The notes below the pieces were generated by a model. The model made no database searches, was not told the DNA's origin, and was given only the letters and a program-made list of their open reading frames with translations. This document shows, piece by piece, positions 25,254 to 34,287 of a stretch of 64,000 bases of DNA. Each line of letters opens with the position of its first letter. Within the stretch, counting starts at the first letter, position 1. Source of the stretch: Robiginitomaculum sp. (GTDB taxonomy: Bacteria; Pseudomonadota; Alphaproteobacteria; Caulobacterales; Maricaulaceae); contig JAJFFT010000004.1 in assembly GCA_021776525.1 (NCBI GenBank), positions 408,499 to 472,498 on the forward strand, given 5' to 3'. Both the position numbers and the translations under genes were made by a program.

Positions 25254-26259
25254 CGGAACGCGGCAAACGCTGAGACGTGGCGGGCTGATTCACACTGATC
25301 TGCTTGTCGTTGGACGCGCGCAGTGCAGTTTTCGCAGAATTACCCTGCCCAGTGGATCGCGAAATGCGGTTAAGGCGGCATTGCTACAAGCCGAGCGCGA
25401 TGCGGCTTCGGGCGGAAACGTTTCACAAATTGAACAAGACCAGAAGAACCGCAAGCTGGCGGGTCTATGGACTTGGCCTTTGCCAGAACAATCTTCGGAT
25501 GAGTATCTGGCTGCCAAACCCACCAGCAGTATTCCTGAAACGCTGACCCGCCAGTCCATGCAGGACGGGCGGCGTCTGGTCCAATGCCTTGAAGGCGTTG
25601 AGGGACAGGTGTGGGAAGATGGGTGCCTGATGGCCAGTCGCTGGTGGCCGGGTGCACCCAGCCAAAGCCAATGGGTGACGTTCTTGCGGTCTGCTCGGCT
25701 AAAGACTGATGAAATCAGCCTGGAACCGCCTCGCGTGGTTGAGGTCCCCTGGCGGACTAATTTGCCCTTCGCACGCGGCGCGGTGGATGCGGTTCAGGTG
25801 TTTGCTACGCCGATGCATTTGCTCGTGGCGGTTGGTGTTATTTTTGGGGCTTTGCTGGTGTATAATGGCGTGCAATACACGCGTTATACGCAAACTCTGA
25901 AAAACCTTCAGGCGCAGGTTATTGCGCGAAAAGAGGTTGTCAGCGATGTTCTTAAAGAGCGTAATAAAGCGGTGCTGAATTTGCGTTCAATTGAAAAAAT
26001 GGGGGGTATCGGGTCATCCACGGCTTTGCTTTATGGCCTTGCTGGTACTCTGGAAAAAATTGAGGGCGATGGTCTGGAGATCGTTAAGTTGACCTTGCTG
26101 GATAACCAGTTGGGCGTAAGGATTAAAGGCGAGCCGGAAAACGACGGCGCGAGTCTTGTCAAAGAGCTGGAGGCAGACCCCGCATTAGCGCAAGTCTCGG
26201 TCAATTTCACCTCCGGTAATGTCATCGATATCAAAGCTGTTTTGGAGGCGCCGCAATGA
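25168..26259 (+). CDS. gspL: Type II secretion inner membrane protein GspL
   Basis: The product (363 residues from this start) has a cytoplasmic N-terminal part, one membrane helix (PMHLLVAVGVIFGALLVYNGV) and a ferredoxin-like periplasmic end, as in GspL, which links GspE to the inner membrane platform. The overlap with gspK is long (86 bases). ATG 25168 has GAGG 9 bases upstream; ATG 25144 (with AGGAG only 2 bases away) is the alternative. The N-terminal domain is divergent. Confidence 0.78.
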   Translation: MPATPTTLKTLWGKFPNLFSQRLITQKSDGTRQTLRRGGLIHTDLLVVGRAQCSFRRITLPSGSRNAVKAALLQAERDAASGGNVSQIEQDQKNRKLAGLWTWPLPEQSSDEYLAAKPTSSIPETLTRQSMQDGRRLVQCLEGVEGQVWEDGCLMASRWWPGAPSQSQWVTFLRSARLKTDEISLEPPRVVEVPWRTNLPFARGAVDAVQVFATPMHLLVAVGVIFGALLVYNGVQYTRYTQTLKNLQAQVIARKEVVSDVLKERNKAVLNLRSIEKMGGIGSSTALLYGLAGTLEKIEGDGLEIVKLTLLDNQLGVRIKGEPENDGASLVKELEADPALAQVSVNFTSGNVIDIKAVLEAPQ

Positions 26260-26843
26260 GTGCGCTTTCGGGGTTCTTCAAAGATAAGATATCCACCAAC
26301 GCAGCCTATGGTCTGGTTCTACTGGCTGGTCTTCTTGCCTTGGCTTTGAACAGTAATATTCGTGACCGTGTTGTTCAGGCCAAAACAGATACCGCTTATG
26401 CGGCCCGGGAGCTGGCCAAGCTCAATGCCATCAAAGATGGAGACGAGTGGGCCGCACGGGAAAAAGAAAGCGCAATTGCGCTGGAAAAATGGCAAGCGAC
26501 GGAATGGCAGGGCGAAACGGTTGGGGTTTTAGCGGCCACACTGCAACAGGTACTCATTCAGTATGTCGAGGATCTGGGGATGGAAAACCCGCGGATCAAT
26601 GTCAGCAACGAACTGATTGATATTGATGGCAAGGCGATTATGAGGTTCAGCCTCTCTGGCACGACCGATACGCACAGCGCACCGATTGAATTGCTGCTGG
26701 AGATGGCTAACGCAAAGAAGAGAATAATTGTTGATGAAGTCATCACAGATTTTTTCTCTGCTGAACGTGCCTTAGTCCGTGTTTCAGGGTTGGTGATTGT
26801 CCGCATTGGTACGGCAAGTACCGCCCAGGGAGGCGTGCAATGA
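26256..26843 (+). CDS. gspM: GspM-like inner membrane protein
   Basis: The 195-residue protein has a short cytoplasmic tail, one membrane helix (AAYGLVLLAGLLALAL), a helical linker and a small periplasmic domain. That layout and the position after gspL (ATGA overlap) identify it as the GspM equivalent. Sequence similarity alone is weak. Confidence 0.65.
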   Translation: MSALSGFFKDKISTNAAYGLVLLAGLLALALNSNIRDRVVQAKTDTAYAARELAKLNAIKDGDEWAAREKESAIALEKWQATEWQGETVGVLAATLQQVLIQYVEDLGMENPRINVSNELIDIDGKAIMRFSLSGTTDTHSAPIELLLEMANAKKRIIVDEVITDFFSAERALVRVSGLVIVRIGTASTAQGGVQ

Positions 26844-27367
26844 ACCGGACAATCATGGGCGTGGCCATCGTTGGTCTTTTGGCCTTAAGCGGCGTGTTGG
26901 GATGGGTGCAGGCCGGTATGCAATCGGTTGCAGTCAATGCTCGCGAAGGCGAGTGGCATGCCCTAATTTTGCCATTACAGGACGATAACGAAGTCAAGCA
27001 GCTTAGAAAAAGAGTGCTCGCATCGGGGTTCTTTCAGGAAAAAGATAAAGCGGTAGAAGACAGTGATCTGGAATTAAATCCGGAGGAGCGTGCGCTTCGT
27101 GCCGCAGAGCAGGAATATGGCAGGTTTCCGCATATTATTTCTATTGCCCGTATTGATGGGCTGGATACTGCACAGCTGAGGATGCCTGAGGGTGGCGTTG
27201 TAACGGTTGTTGATGGGGAAACATTGGAGAGTGGCTGGGTGATTGCGAAGATTTACCCAGATTATTTGGAAGCAGATGCCGGATCAGAACGCTTCTCTTT
27301 TGCAGTTTTTGAGCATAAGAGTAATCAGGAACCTGAAAATGATGATCAGCAAACATCGCAACCGTGA
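26840..27367 (+). CDS. Short inner membrane protein at the GspC position
   Basis: The 175-residue protein has an N-terminal membrane helix (IMGVAIVGLLALSGVLGWVQ) and a periplasmic part with a small beta-rich segment (GGVVTVVDGETLESGWVIAKIYPDYLEA) resembling the HR domain of GspC/PilP-type proteins. No PDZ or coiled coil follows, so it is shorter than standard GspC. It overlaps gspM by ATGA and precedes gspD. A connector to the secretin is the most likely role. Confidence 0.5.
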   Translation: MNRTIMGVAIVGLLALSGVLGWVQAGMQSVAVNAREGEWHALILPLQDDNEVKQLRKRVLASGFFQEKDKAVEDSDLELNPEERALRAAEQEYGRFPHIISIARIDGLDTAQLRMPEGGVVTVVDGETLESGWVIAKIYPDYLEADAGSERFSFAVFEHKSNQEPENDDQQTSQP

Positions 27368-27402
27368 AATGCACCGTGATGGATTTTGTAAATAGGTAGG
27401 TA

Positions 27403-29598
27403 ATGAATATTATAACTTTCAAGCCATCAACTATTTTGTGCGCTGTTGTTCTGGGCACAGCTGCGTTGGGCATTAGTGCATGTGAGACAACAAATTCGGT
27501 TCGCGAGTTATCCTCACGCGGCCAAAGCGTTGGCAACAAAGTGCAACGCCCGCCACAGCAGCCAACGGAAACAGTTATTGAAGGACAGGACAAAGGTCCT
27601 GGGGAGAAGGTGCAACCCTTAAACCCGATTGAATCTGTTCCCCATATTTCGCAAAGACAAAAAGACAACAACGCAGGTGTTGATTCACGCGCCCCGAAGG
27701 TTTCCGTCGAAACGGTCGAGGCCTTTGTCAGGCCTTCGCCATTGCCAGAATTTATTGACGTGGCGTTTGGGGAAATGTTGAAAATTCCCTATGTGACAGG
27801 ACCTGGCGTGGCGGCCCGTGAAGACGTTGTGCAATTGCGTTCGTCAGGCACATTGTCAGGCGGCGATTTTTTTGAGCTGGTGCAATCCTCATTGCGCGAC
27901 TATGGCGTGCGGGTTGTTCCAGAAAACGGTGTTTACCGGATTTTGGAAGATCAGGCCCTAAAGGCGCGCATGCCACGTTTTATTCGTTCGCGTGCCCAAC
28001 CCAGTACACCAAAATCACTGCGCCCGGTCATCCAGATGGTCGAGCTATATGCCGTTGACGCCAACAGCATGTTAGGCCTGATCAAACAAGCTTTGGGCAG
28101 CGACACCCAGAATGTAAAAATTTCTGCCAACCCTTTGATGAACACCATTACTCTGGCTGGTTTGCCGGATGAAGTTGACGCCATTCTGTCTATTATCAAG
28201 GAGTTGGATGAGCTGAATTATGCGGGTTCAACCGTACAGCGTTATTCGCCTGTTTATTGGAATGCCAAGGAATTGGCCGACGAGGTTGGTAAAATCCTTA
28301 AAGTTGAAGGCTGGCTGGTCACGACAAACTTGTCGGCGCCGCGCACAATCAATTTACTGCCGGTTGAATATTCGAATGATGTTTTCATTTTTTCACGCAA
28401 TAAAGTGGTCAGTGAACGCACCAATATTTGGCTCAAAGAGCTGGACCGTCCTGTAAAGGCCGGTGATAACAATCAACTGTTCATCTATCAGGTGAACAAT
28501 ATTGATGCCATTGATTTGGCCAAAATTGCCAATGCCGCCATGAAAGCCGGCTCGAGCAGGCAGGGCGGTCTGGCCCAGCTCCCGGCTGCGACGCCCCCGC
28601 CGTCCGGCGATGAAGATGGTGGACGGAACAGCAATCTGGGTTCACCAGGCGAGCAATTTGTTGTTGATCCAATCGGCAATCGGTTGATTTTTTCGGGCAC
28701 AGTCAATGAATACGACCGTATTCTACCTCTTTTGAAACAACTGGACCGGGCACCAGCCGAGGTGCTGATCGAGGTTACAATTGCCGAAGTGACGCTGAAC
28801 GACAGTACAAAGTTTGGCCTTGAGGTTTTCATCAACGATATTGGTGCCAATAATTTTAAAAACTCTTTTGGGACCCAGGGCCTGGGCCTTGCCGGCAATG
28901 GCTTTAACGTCGCCATTGCCAACGGTGATGTCTCGTTGAACGCCAATGCGTTGGCCACAAACAGCGATATTAAAATATTGTCCACACCGCGTCTGATGGC
29001 CCGTTCTGGTGGTTCAGCCAATATTTCAGTGGGTACGGATGTTCCCGTGATTAGCTCTCAACGTGCCGCAAATTCGCAATCCAATGCCGGTGTGACCGAT
29101 GTTTTGCAAACTGTGACCTACCGCAAAACCGGGGTTATTTTAAATATCGAACCAATTGTGTTTAGCAATAACCGCATTGATTTGACGATCAGTCAGGAAG
29201 TATCTGCGACAACGGAATCGGCCAGTGCATCAATTGCCAGCCCTACAATTTCCAATCGTTCTTTGGAAACACAATTGTCGCTGGAAGATGGGCAAACAGC
29301 CGTCTTGGGCGGATTGATGCAGGACTCCATTACCACCAAGGACACCGGCGTGCCGCTTTTGAAAGATATTCCACTGATCGGCAGTGCGTTTTCCAGCGAG
29401 TCGATTACTTCGGATCGGACTGAGCTTCTTATACTGATCACGGCCTATATTATGCGTGGACAGGAAGACAAAACTGCCTTTGTGGATAGCCTGAGCCGCG
29501 AGATTGATAACTCACTGAAGAAGAACGGGCAGTTGATCACTTTATTGCCCCGCCATGGCGTATTGTCCCTGGGGGGCGCATCAAAAACGGCGGAATAA
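27403..29598 (+). CDS. gspD: Type II secretion secretin GspD
   Basis: The 731-residue outer membrane secretin begins with a lipoprotein signal (GISAC, C27), so it may be self-piloting. An N0 domain follows (about 100-185, VAFGEMLKIPYVTGPGV), then N1-N3 repeats (VYRILED, VELYAVDANSMLGLIKQ, IFIYQVNN-like segments). The secretin core includes VLIEVTIAEVTLND, LSTPRLMARSGGSANISVG and SLEDGQTAVLGGLMQD. GTAGGTA lies upstream of the ATG. It forms the outer membrane channel. Confidence 0.93.
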   Translation: MNIITFKPSTILCAVVLGTAALGISACETTNSVRELSSRGQSVGNKVQRPPQQPTETVIEGQDKGPGEKVQPLNPIESVPHISQRQKDNNAGVDSRAPKVSVETVEAFVRPSPLPEFIDVAFGEMLKIPYVTGPGVAAREDVVQLRSSGTLSGGDFFELVQSSLRDYGVRVVPENGVYRILEDQALKARMPRFIRSRAQPSTPKSLRPVIQMVELYAVDANSMLGLIKQALGSDTQNVKISANPLMNTITLAGLPDEVDAILSIIKELDELNYAGSTVQRYSPVYWNAKELADEVGKILKVEGWLVTTNLSAPRTINLLPVEYSNDVFIFSRNKVVSERTNIWLKELDRPVKAGDNNQLFIYQVNNIDAIDLAKIANAAMKAGSSRQGGLAQLPAATPPPSGDEDGGRNSNLGSPGEQFVVDPIGNRLIFSGTVNEYDRILPLLKQLDRAPAEVLIEVTIAEVTLNDSTKFGLEVFINDIGANNFKNSFGTQGLGLAGNGFNVAIANGDVSLNANALATNSDIKILSTPRLMARSGGSANISVGTDVPVISSQRAANSQSNAGVTDVLQTVTYRKTGVILNIEPIVFSNNRIDLTISQEVSATTESASASIASPTISNRSLETQLSLEDGQTAVLGGLMQDSITTKDTGVPLLKDIPLIGSAFSSESITSDRTELLILITAYIMRGQEDKTAFVDSLSREIDNSLKKNGQLITLLPRHGVLSLGGASKTAE

Positions 29599-29601
29599 AC
29601 C

Positions 29602-30072
29602 GTGCTTGCAACGCGTAAACATTTGCATGTGGCATCTGCCCCTTCGGCGGAACCATCAGGCGGTGCGCCGGGCTTTTCAGTTCTTGAGGCGATTATTGCT
29701 GTTGCCATTCTTGCCGTGGCATTTCTGCCTCTGCTGGCCCTGCAAGAGCAGATGACGCGCACCACAATTTCTCTGGAACGGAATGAGGAGTTGATGGAGG
29801 CCAAGCGCTCGGCGCTGGCCTATGTGCGGGCCTTAAACCCCATGCGCAATCCCCGTGGTGATCTGGACCTTGGCAAGGCCGTGATGCATTGGGAAGCTAC
29901 GCCGATTTCACAAAAGCGCCTGGCGCGTAATCAGGGTGGAGAATTTGGCCGCTTTCAGATTGCGCTGTATAATGTTCAGGTCACGCTGGTTTTTGACGCA
30001 CAGCACACACAGGTTTTTTCGGTGCATGCCACGGGCTGGCGCCCTGTGACATCCATGTTGTCCGATTTATAG
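29602..30072 (+). CDS. gspI: Minor pseudopilin GspI
   Basis: The 156-residue protein has a long leader and then PG|FSVLEAIIAVAILAVAFLP, with glutamate at +5. Its size and position after gspD fit GspI. The start is GTG 29602, 3 bases after the gspD stop. It converges with gspH with 4 bases between the stops. Confidence 0.8.
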   Translation: MLATRKHLHVASAPSAEPSGGAPGFSVLEAIIAVAILAVAFLPLLALQEQMTRTTISLERNEELMEAKRSALAYVRALNPMRNPRGDLDLGKAVMHWEATPISQKRLARNQGGEFGRFQIALYNVQVTLVFDAQHTQVFSVHATGWRPVTSMLSDL

Positions 30073-30076
30073 GCGT

Positions 30077-30574
30077 TTATGGGGCACCTGTTTCCAGACG
30101 GCTGGCGGTAATAACTGCCCGCTTGGGAATGCAATCGGGCGGTGAAAATGTGTATGTGGCGCGCCGGCCCGTTGGTCCCACAATCATCACCCGTCCGCCA
30201 AGGCACATGCCCGATGCAGTGATCCCTATGGCCTGACCTTCTGTGTGCCAGCCTTCAGGCAGCGCCAGACGCCAGACATTATTGATAAATTCTGATGGTT
30301 CTTCAGAGGTGTCGGTGACGACTACGGTGCTTTGCCCCATTAACAAGGCCCGGGCACGATAATTACGAATTTGTGCGACTGCGGCTTTGGCTTCTGACGA
30401 AAACCGTGCGCCTTCCAGATTGCTTGATAAAGACACTGTGGTCACGGATACGATCACGCTGATTATGGCCAGCGTGACCAGAACTTCCAAAAGAGAAAAG
30501 CCGTTTGGTGCCTGGGTTTGCCGGGGCAGGGTCGTGGTGGCGCTGGCCAGTGCCTTACATGGAAATATCGGCAT
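30077..30574 (-). CDS. gspH: Minor pseudopilin GspH
   Basis: The 165-residue protein has the prepilin motif NG|FSLLEVLVTLAIISV and the EAKAAVAQIRNYRARAL segment of GspH-type minor pseudopilins. The start lies 20 bases inside the gspG end in another frame, consistent with coupled translation in the order F-G-H. Confidence 0.82.
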   Translation of the reverse strand: MPIFPCKALASATTTLPRQTQAPNGFSLLEVLVTLAIISVIVSVTTVSLSSNLEGARFSSEAKAAVAQIRNYRARALLMGQSTVVVTDTSEEPSEFINNVWRLALPEGWHTEGQAIGITASGMCLGGRVMIVGPTGRRATYTFSPPDCIPKRAVITASRLETGAP

Positions 30575-31058
30575 TCAGGCCTTTCCCCCCAATGGTGTTA
30601 TCTGCACCATAGGAGACGACTTTCGGGCTTGCCTGGCCACCGCGATCATCGGCCGAGGGCAATTCATAATGGTATGGGTTACCCCAGGGGTCAGATGGAA
30701 ATTCGCCGTCCAGATACGGGCCATACCATTGTGCCTGCATGCTGGGGTCATTGGGCATATTTGCCAGAATGTCCAGGCCTTCATCGGCTGTGGGAAAGCG
30801 GCCAAAATCAATCCGAAAACTGTTTAACGCCAACTTGATGGTTTTGGCCTGAGCCTTGGCGGCCACCACTTTGGAGCGGTCCAACTGTGTAAACAGGCGC
30901 GGCGCGACCAGGGTGACAATGGTGCCCATAATGGCCAGCACCACCAGAATTTCCAGCAGGGAATATCCCGTGCGGTTGTCCGGCGTGTTCTGGTCTTTTG
31001 ATGAGGCGCGTTTGCGCGCTTTGATTTTGGCGAAGATGGATTGGCGCGAATGGGTCAT
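30555..31058 (-). CDS. gspG: Major pseudopilin GspG
   Basis: The 167-residue protein has a 30-residue basic leader and the cleavage motif TG|YSLLEILVVLAIMGT, with tyrosine instead of the usual phenylalanine at +1. It also has the GspG hallmarks LDRSKVVAAKAQAKTIKLAL, DFGRFPTADEGL and the C-terminal DPWGNPYHYELPS calcium-loop region. It is the main pseudopilus subunit. ATG overlaps the gspF stop by 4 bases. Confidence 0.92.
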   Translation of the reverse strand: MTHSRQSIFAKIKARKRASSKDQNTPDNRTGYSLLEILVVLAIMGTIVTLVAPRLFTQLDRSKVVAAKAQAKTIKLALNSFRIDFGRFPTADEGLDILANMPNDPSMQAQWYGPYLDGEFPSDPWGNPYHYELPSADDRGGQASPKVVSYGADNTIGGKGLNADISM

Positions 31059-32263
31059 ATGTCAAACTCGTATAGACTGGTCATGGCGAGAACAATGCTG
31101 AGCACAATTGTACCCACAATTAAGGCAATAAAAAGGATCGCGGCCGGTTCGGCAATAGCCGTTAAGGCTTTGGCGCGTTCGCGGGTTTCTTTTTCTTTGC
31201 TATCGGCAATGAAGAGCAGCATATCGGCCAGCGCCCCGGAATTGCGCCCGGTGCGGATCAGATCAATGGAGAGCGGATCCATGGCCGGCAGGTGCTCTTC
31301 TAAAACGTCATCAATATTGCGGCCGGCCCTGATCTCGCTACGCGCCCCATCCATGCCGTGTTTAAGGTCGCGCGAATTGAGGCCGGATGCACCAAGCCGC
31401 AGAGCGGTCAGAATGTCGGCGCCATTATCAAGGGCAATCCCCATAGTGCGCGCCCATCCGCCGATTTCAGCCTGTATCAAAAACCCGCCAATCACCGGCA
31501 ATTTTTCGGCAAAGCTGCGAAAGGTTTCGCGTACCGTCTTGTTCCTGAAAATGAAAATCGCACTGGCCACCAAGGCTGCTGCACCGCCAACGAAAAGCGC
31601 GACATGGGCCTTCATCCATACGCCTGTGGCGATTACAATGCGTGATATGGTCGGCAGATTATCGCGATTATCGCCGATCAGCGCATCAAAACGCGGTACC
31701 ACAAAAAGAAACATTAAAATGACGATCAGCCCGCCAACGCTGGCCAGAAACATCGGGTACGACAACGCGCCGCGCACTTCGCTGCGCATGCTGTCTTCAA
31801 ACTCCATCCGTTCCGAGGCATCAGCCAAGGCCTTGGCCAAGGTGCCGGTGGCCTCGCCCAGTTCTGCCAGGCGCGGCACATACCGGGGCAGGTCGCTCAT
31901 ATGGGCTTCTAATGAAGTCGACAAACGTTGCCCGGCCCGTAAATCGGCACGAATGGCATTGGCGCTTTTGGCCAAAGCCGGATTGGCGTTTGACTTGGAC
32001 AGGCTCTTCATGGCTTCCAACAGGCCAACCCCGGCGCGTAACAAGGTCGCCAATTGGCGAATAAAGGCTGATTGATCCTTGCGCGTCACTTTGCGAGATC
32101 GCAGGGTTTTCATGATCGCGGATTCGTTGCGTTCGACCAGAGAAAACGGCGACAATTGACGCTTTTCCAGTGCCGCAAAGACGGCGTCCTGATCCACGGC
32201 TTCTATTTCGCCGTTTACCGTCGAGCCGTTTCGCCTGAGTGCCTTATATTGAAATTTGGGCAT
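31055..32263 (-). CDS. gspF: Type II secretion inner membrane platform protein GspF
   Basis: The 402-residue polytopic protein starts MPKFQYKALRRNGSTVNGEIEA, the usual GspF opening. It has two repeated cytoplasmic GspF domains and three membrane segments. ATG 32263 is used because the 15 codons upstream are not family-like. It is the first gene of the minus-strand F-G-H block. Confidence 0.93.
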   Translation of the reverse strand: MPKFQYKALRRNGSTVNGEIEAVDQDAVFAALEKRQLSPFSLVERNESAIMKTLRSRKVTRKDQSAFIRQLATLLRAGVGLLEAMKSLSKSNANPALAKSANAIRADLRAGQRLSTSLEAHMSDLPRYVPRLAELGEATGTLAKALADASERMEFEDSMRSEVRGALSYPMFLASVGGLIVILMFLFVVPRFDALIGDNRDNLPTISRIVIATGVWMKAHVALFVGGAAALVASAIFIFRNKTVRETFRSFAEKLPVIGGFLIQAEIGGWARTMGIALDNGADILTALRLGASGLNSRDLKHGMDGARSEIRAGRNIDDVLEEHLPAMDPLSIDLIRTGRNSGALADMLLFIADSKEKETRERAKALTAIAEPAAILFIALIVGTIVLSIVLAMTSLYEFDI

Positions 32264-32333
32264 TATATCTCGCAACGCATTTTCATATAACCTACACGCA
32301 AAAAGCATGTATTTTCAATGCCATTACGCACGT

Positions 32334-33278
32334 TTAGTCTGTATCAGGACAACCCAGCCGTTCGCGCACCACAAAGGCCGGTTTTTTCGAGGTGATATCC
32401 AGAATACGGATGAAATACTGGCCGGTAATGCCAACCGCTGCCAGATTAAGCCCGCCAAGCAGCAATATGGTCACCATTAACGAGCTCCACCCGGCTTGTG
32501 TGGGGATGCCCAACAGCTTGCGGGTGATCAACCCAATGGCCAGCGCAAAGCTGAGAGCCGCCACTACAAAGCCAATGCGTGTAAAAACCTGCATCATAAA
32601 GTTTGAATTGCCGACCAACAGGTCACTGAACTGTGACCAGCGCCGCGCCAAGGTATAGCGCGAACGTCCGTTGGCGCTTTTATGGTGCTCCACCGGAACG
32701 GCAACAATGTCATTGGTTACCTGGCGGATCAGCGCCGGGATAAACGGGCGATTGGTTTTTATGGCCAACATGCCATCAACCACATGGCGCCGGATCAGTT
32801 TCAGGGGCGACAGTTTAACCTGATAACCCAGCACAGAGCGGTCAAACCCCGCCTTGATGCGGCTGGTGGCGCGCTGTTGCAGGCTGTGTTGTTTGCGGCC
32901 GTGGCTGGCGGTGACCATGTCGTGCTGCTCTTCTGCGATCAGCAAGGGAATGTCATTGGGGCTTTGTTGCAGATCATCATCAATGGTGATGATCCAGTCG
33001 CCGCGGCTGGCCTGAAGTCCGCATAAAACCGCACCGGGCTTGCCAAAGTTACGGGTCAGGCGGATGACCATCACAGCTTTTTTTTTGGCCAGTGCATTCA
33101 ACATGACGTTGGTTTTTTCACCGGTCGAGCCATCATCAACAAGGATGATTTCAAATCCGGCCTTGATGGTTTTGGTGAAGACGCTTTGTAATTGTTCGAC
33201 CAGCGTTTTCAGACTGTCGCCGGTATTATAAACCGGGACAATGACGCTATAGCGCGGTTTGGAGGCAGGTGCGGTCAT
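32334..33278 (-). CDS. Family 2 glycosyltransferase, ArnC/DPM1-like
   Basis: The 314-residue protein has a GT-A domain (YSVIVPVYNTGDSLK, ILVDDGSTG, ITIDDDLQQSP with the metal-binding DDD) and two C-terminal membrane helices. This layout transfers a sugar to undecaprenyl phosphate on the cytoplasmic side. It is the last gene of the glycan operon; its start overlaps the sulfotransferase stop (ATGA). The donor sugar is not known; an aminodeoxysugar made by the WecE-type enzyme is a reasonable guess. Confidence 0.87.
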   Translation of the reverse strand: MTAPASKPRYSVIVPVYNTGDSLKTLVEQLQSVFTKTIKAGFEIILVDDGSTGEKTNVMLNALAKKKAVMVIRLTRNFGKPGAVLCGLQASRGDWIITIDDDLQQSPNDIPLLIAEEQHDMVTASHGRKQHSLQQRATSRIKAGFDRSVLGYQVKLSPLKLIRRHVVDGMLAIKTNRPFIPALIRQVTNDIVAVPVEHHKSANGRSRYTLARRWSQFSDLLVGNSNFMMQVFTRIGFVVAALSFALAIGLITRKLLGIPTQAGWSSLMVTILLLGGLNLAAVGITGQYFIRILDITSKKPAFVVRERLGCPDTD

Positions 33279-34276
33279 GACTGTGCGCTCCTTGCCATTA
33301 TGCGCTTGATAATTTTCTGCCGGTTCTGGCGTTGCTCGTGCTCTCGCTTTGATGGCGGTGTGGCATCTTCACCGGGCGAGAGCTGATCTTCCAGCTTTTG
33401 CGTTTCGCTTGCAAGCTCGTCTGGGGCGATCGCACCCGCATCGGTGTGCAGGGGGTAATCAAAGGCGTGCATCAGGGGCGCACAGCGCAGTTCCACATAA
33501 CGGATATCGGCCTCGCTGAGGATGGATTTATATTTCTGTGCATTATCCGACAAAACCGGTTTGGCTAGGTTTTCCCAGGCCTGGGTGCGCTGGGCATTGC
33601 GCTGCACGCGGCTGTCTTGGTGAAAGTCCAACATAGCCGGATCATAAGCAAGACCATGGTGTGTGCACAAGGCACGCGCCGTGTCTTCGGTATTCTGGAT
33701 CAGGTCTTCATACCGCACGCGGATGATCCGCCCGCTGGGCTGGATTTGCGAAAAGGCAGCCAGAGAGGCATTTTGATCCTCAACCCAGACATCCATGGCG
33801 CGCTTCACACCGCCCGGCACAGCACGGGTTTTAACCCAGCTGGCGGCCACATCGCGTGGGTCGCGAACCTGATAGACAAAGCGGCAATCAGGCCAATTTT
33901 CCAGCAGGAATGCCAAAATCGAATAGGTATAATTTTCTTTGACAAAGCTGATCTGTTCGCCGTCTCGTCGTTCCTGCCCATAAAGATAATCAAACACCTG
34001 GGCCATGGTTCGGTCGGGGCAGGCGGCGTCAATCTCGGCAATCGTTGGGGCGCTGTCCCATGCACCGATCATCCAGTGCTGAGCCTCGGTGATGTCGCGC
34101 AGCAATGCCTGCCAGTTTTGCTCGTCCGACAGTGGATGATAGCCGTGGGCGTTCAGGCCAAACAGACGAAACAGGTGCGACGGGGCCGGGCCGCTAATGT
34201 GCGGATGGCCGTTCATGACCGAGGTGATCAAATTACTGCCAGATCGTTCTGAACACAGAAGAAAAGTAAATGACAT
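33275..34276 (-). CDS. Sulfotransferase family protein
   Basis: The 333-residue protein opens with FTFLLCSERSGSNLI, a PAPS 5'-phosphosulfate-binding loop, and has the 3'-phosphate region CRFVYQVRDPRDVAASWVK. It probably transfers sulfate from PAPS to a sugar or lipid in the cytoplasm. It lies 11 bases after the DegT-like gene. Confidence 0.83.
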   Translation of the reverse strand: MSFTFLLCSERSGSNLITSVMNGHPHISGPAPSHLFRLFGLNAHGYHPLSDEQNWQALLRDITEAQHWMIGAWDSAPTIAEIDAACPDRTMAQVFDYLYGQERRDGEQISFVKENYTYSILAFLLENWPDCRFVYQVRDPRDVAASWVKTRAVPGGVKRAMDVWVEDQNASLAAFSQIQPSGRIIRVRYEDLIQNTEDTARALCTHHGLAYDPAMLDFHQDSRVQRNAQRTQAWENLAKPVLSDNAQKYKSILSEADIRYVELRCAPLMHAFDYPLHTDAGAIAPDELASETQKLEDQLSPGEDATPPSKREHEQRQNRQKIIKRIMARSAQS

Positions 34277-34287
34277 GAAAGCCCCCG

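Noticed and set aside
31041..32075. 344-codon open frame on the plus strand
   Set aside because: It lies wholly antisense to gspF, has no recognisable domain and a composition rich in arginine and serine, as expected for a reverse-strand shadow.
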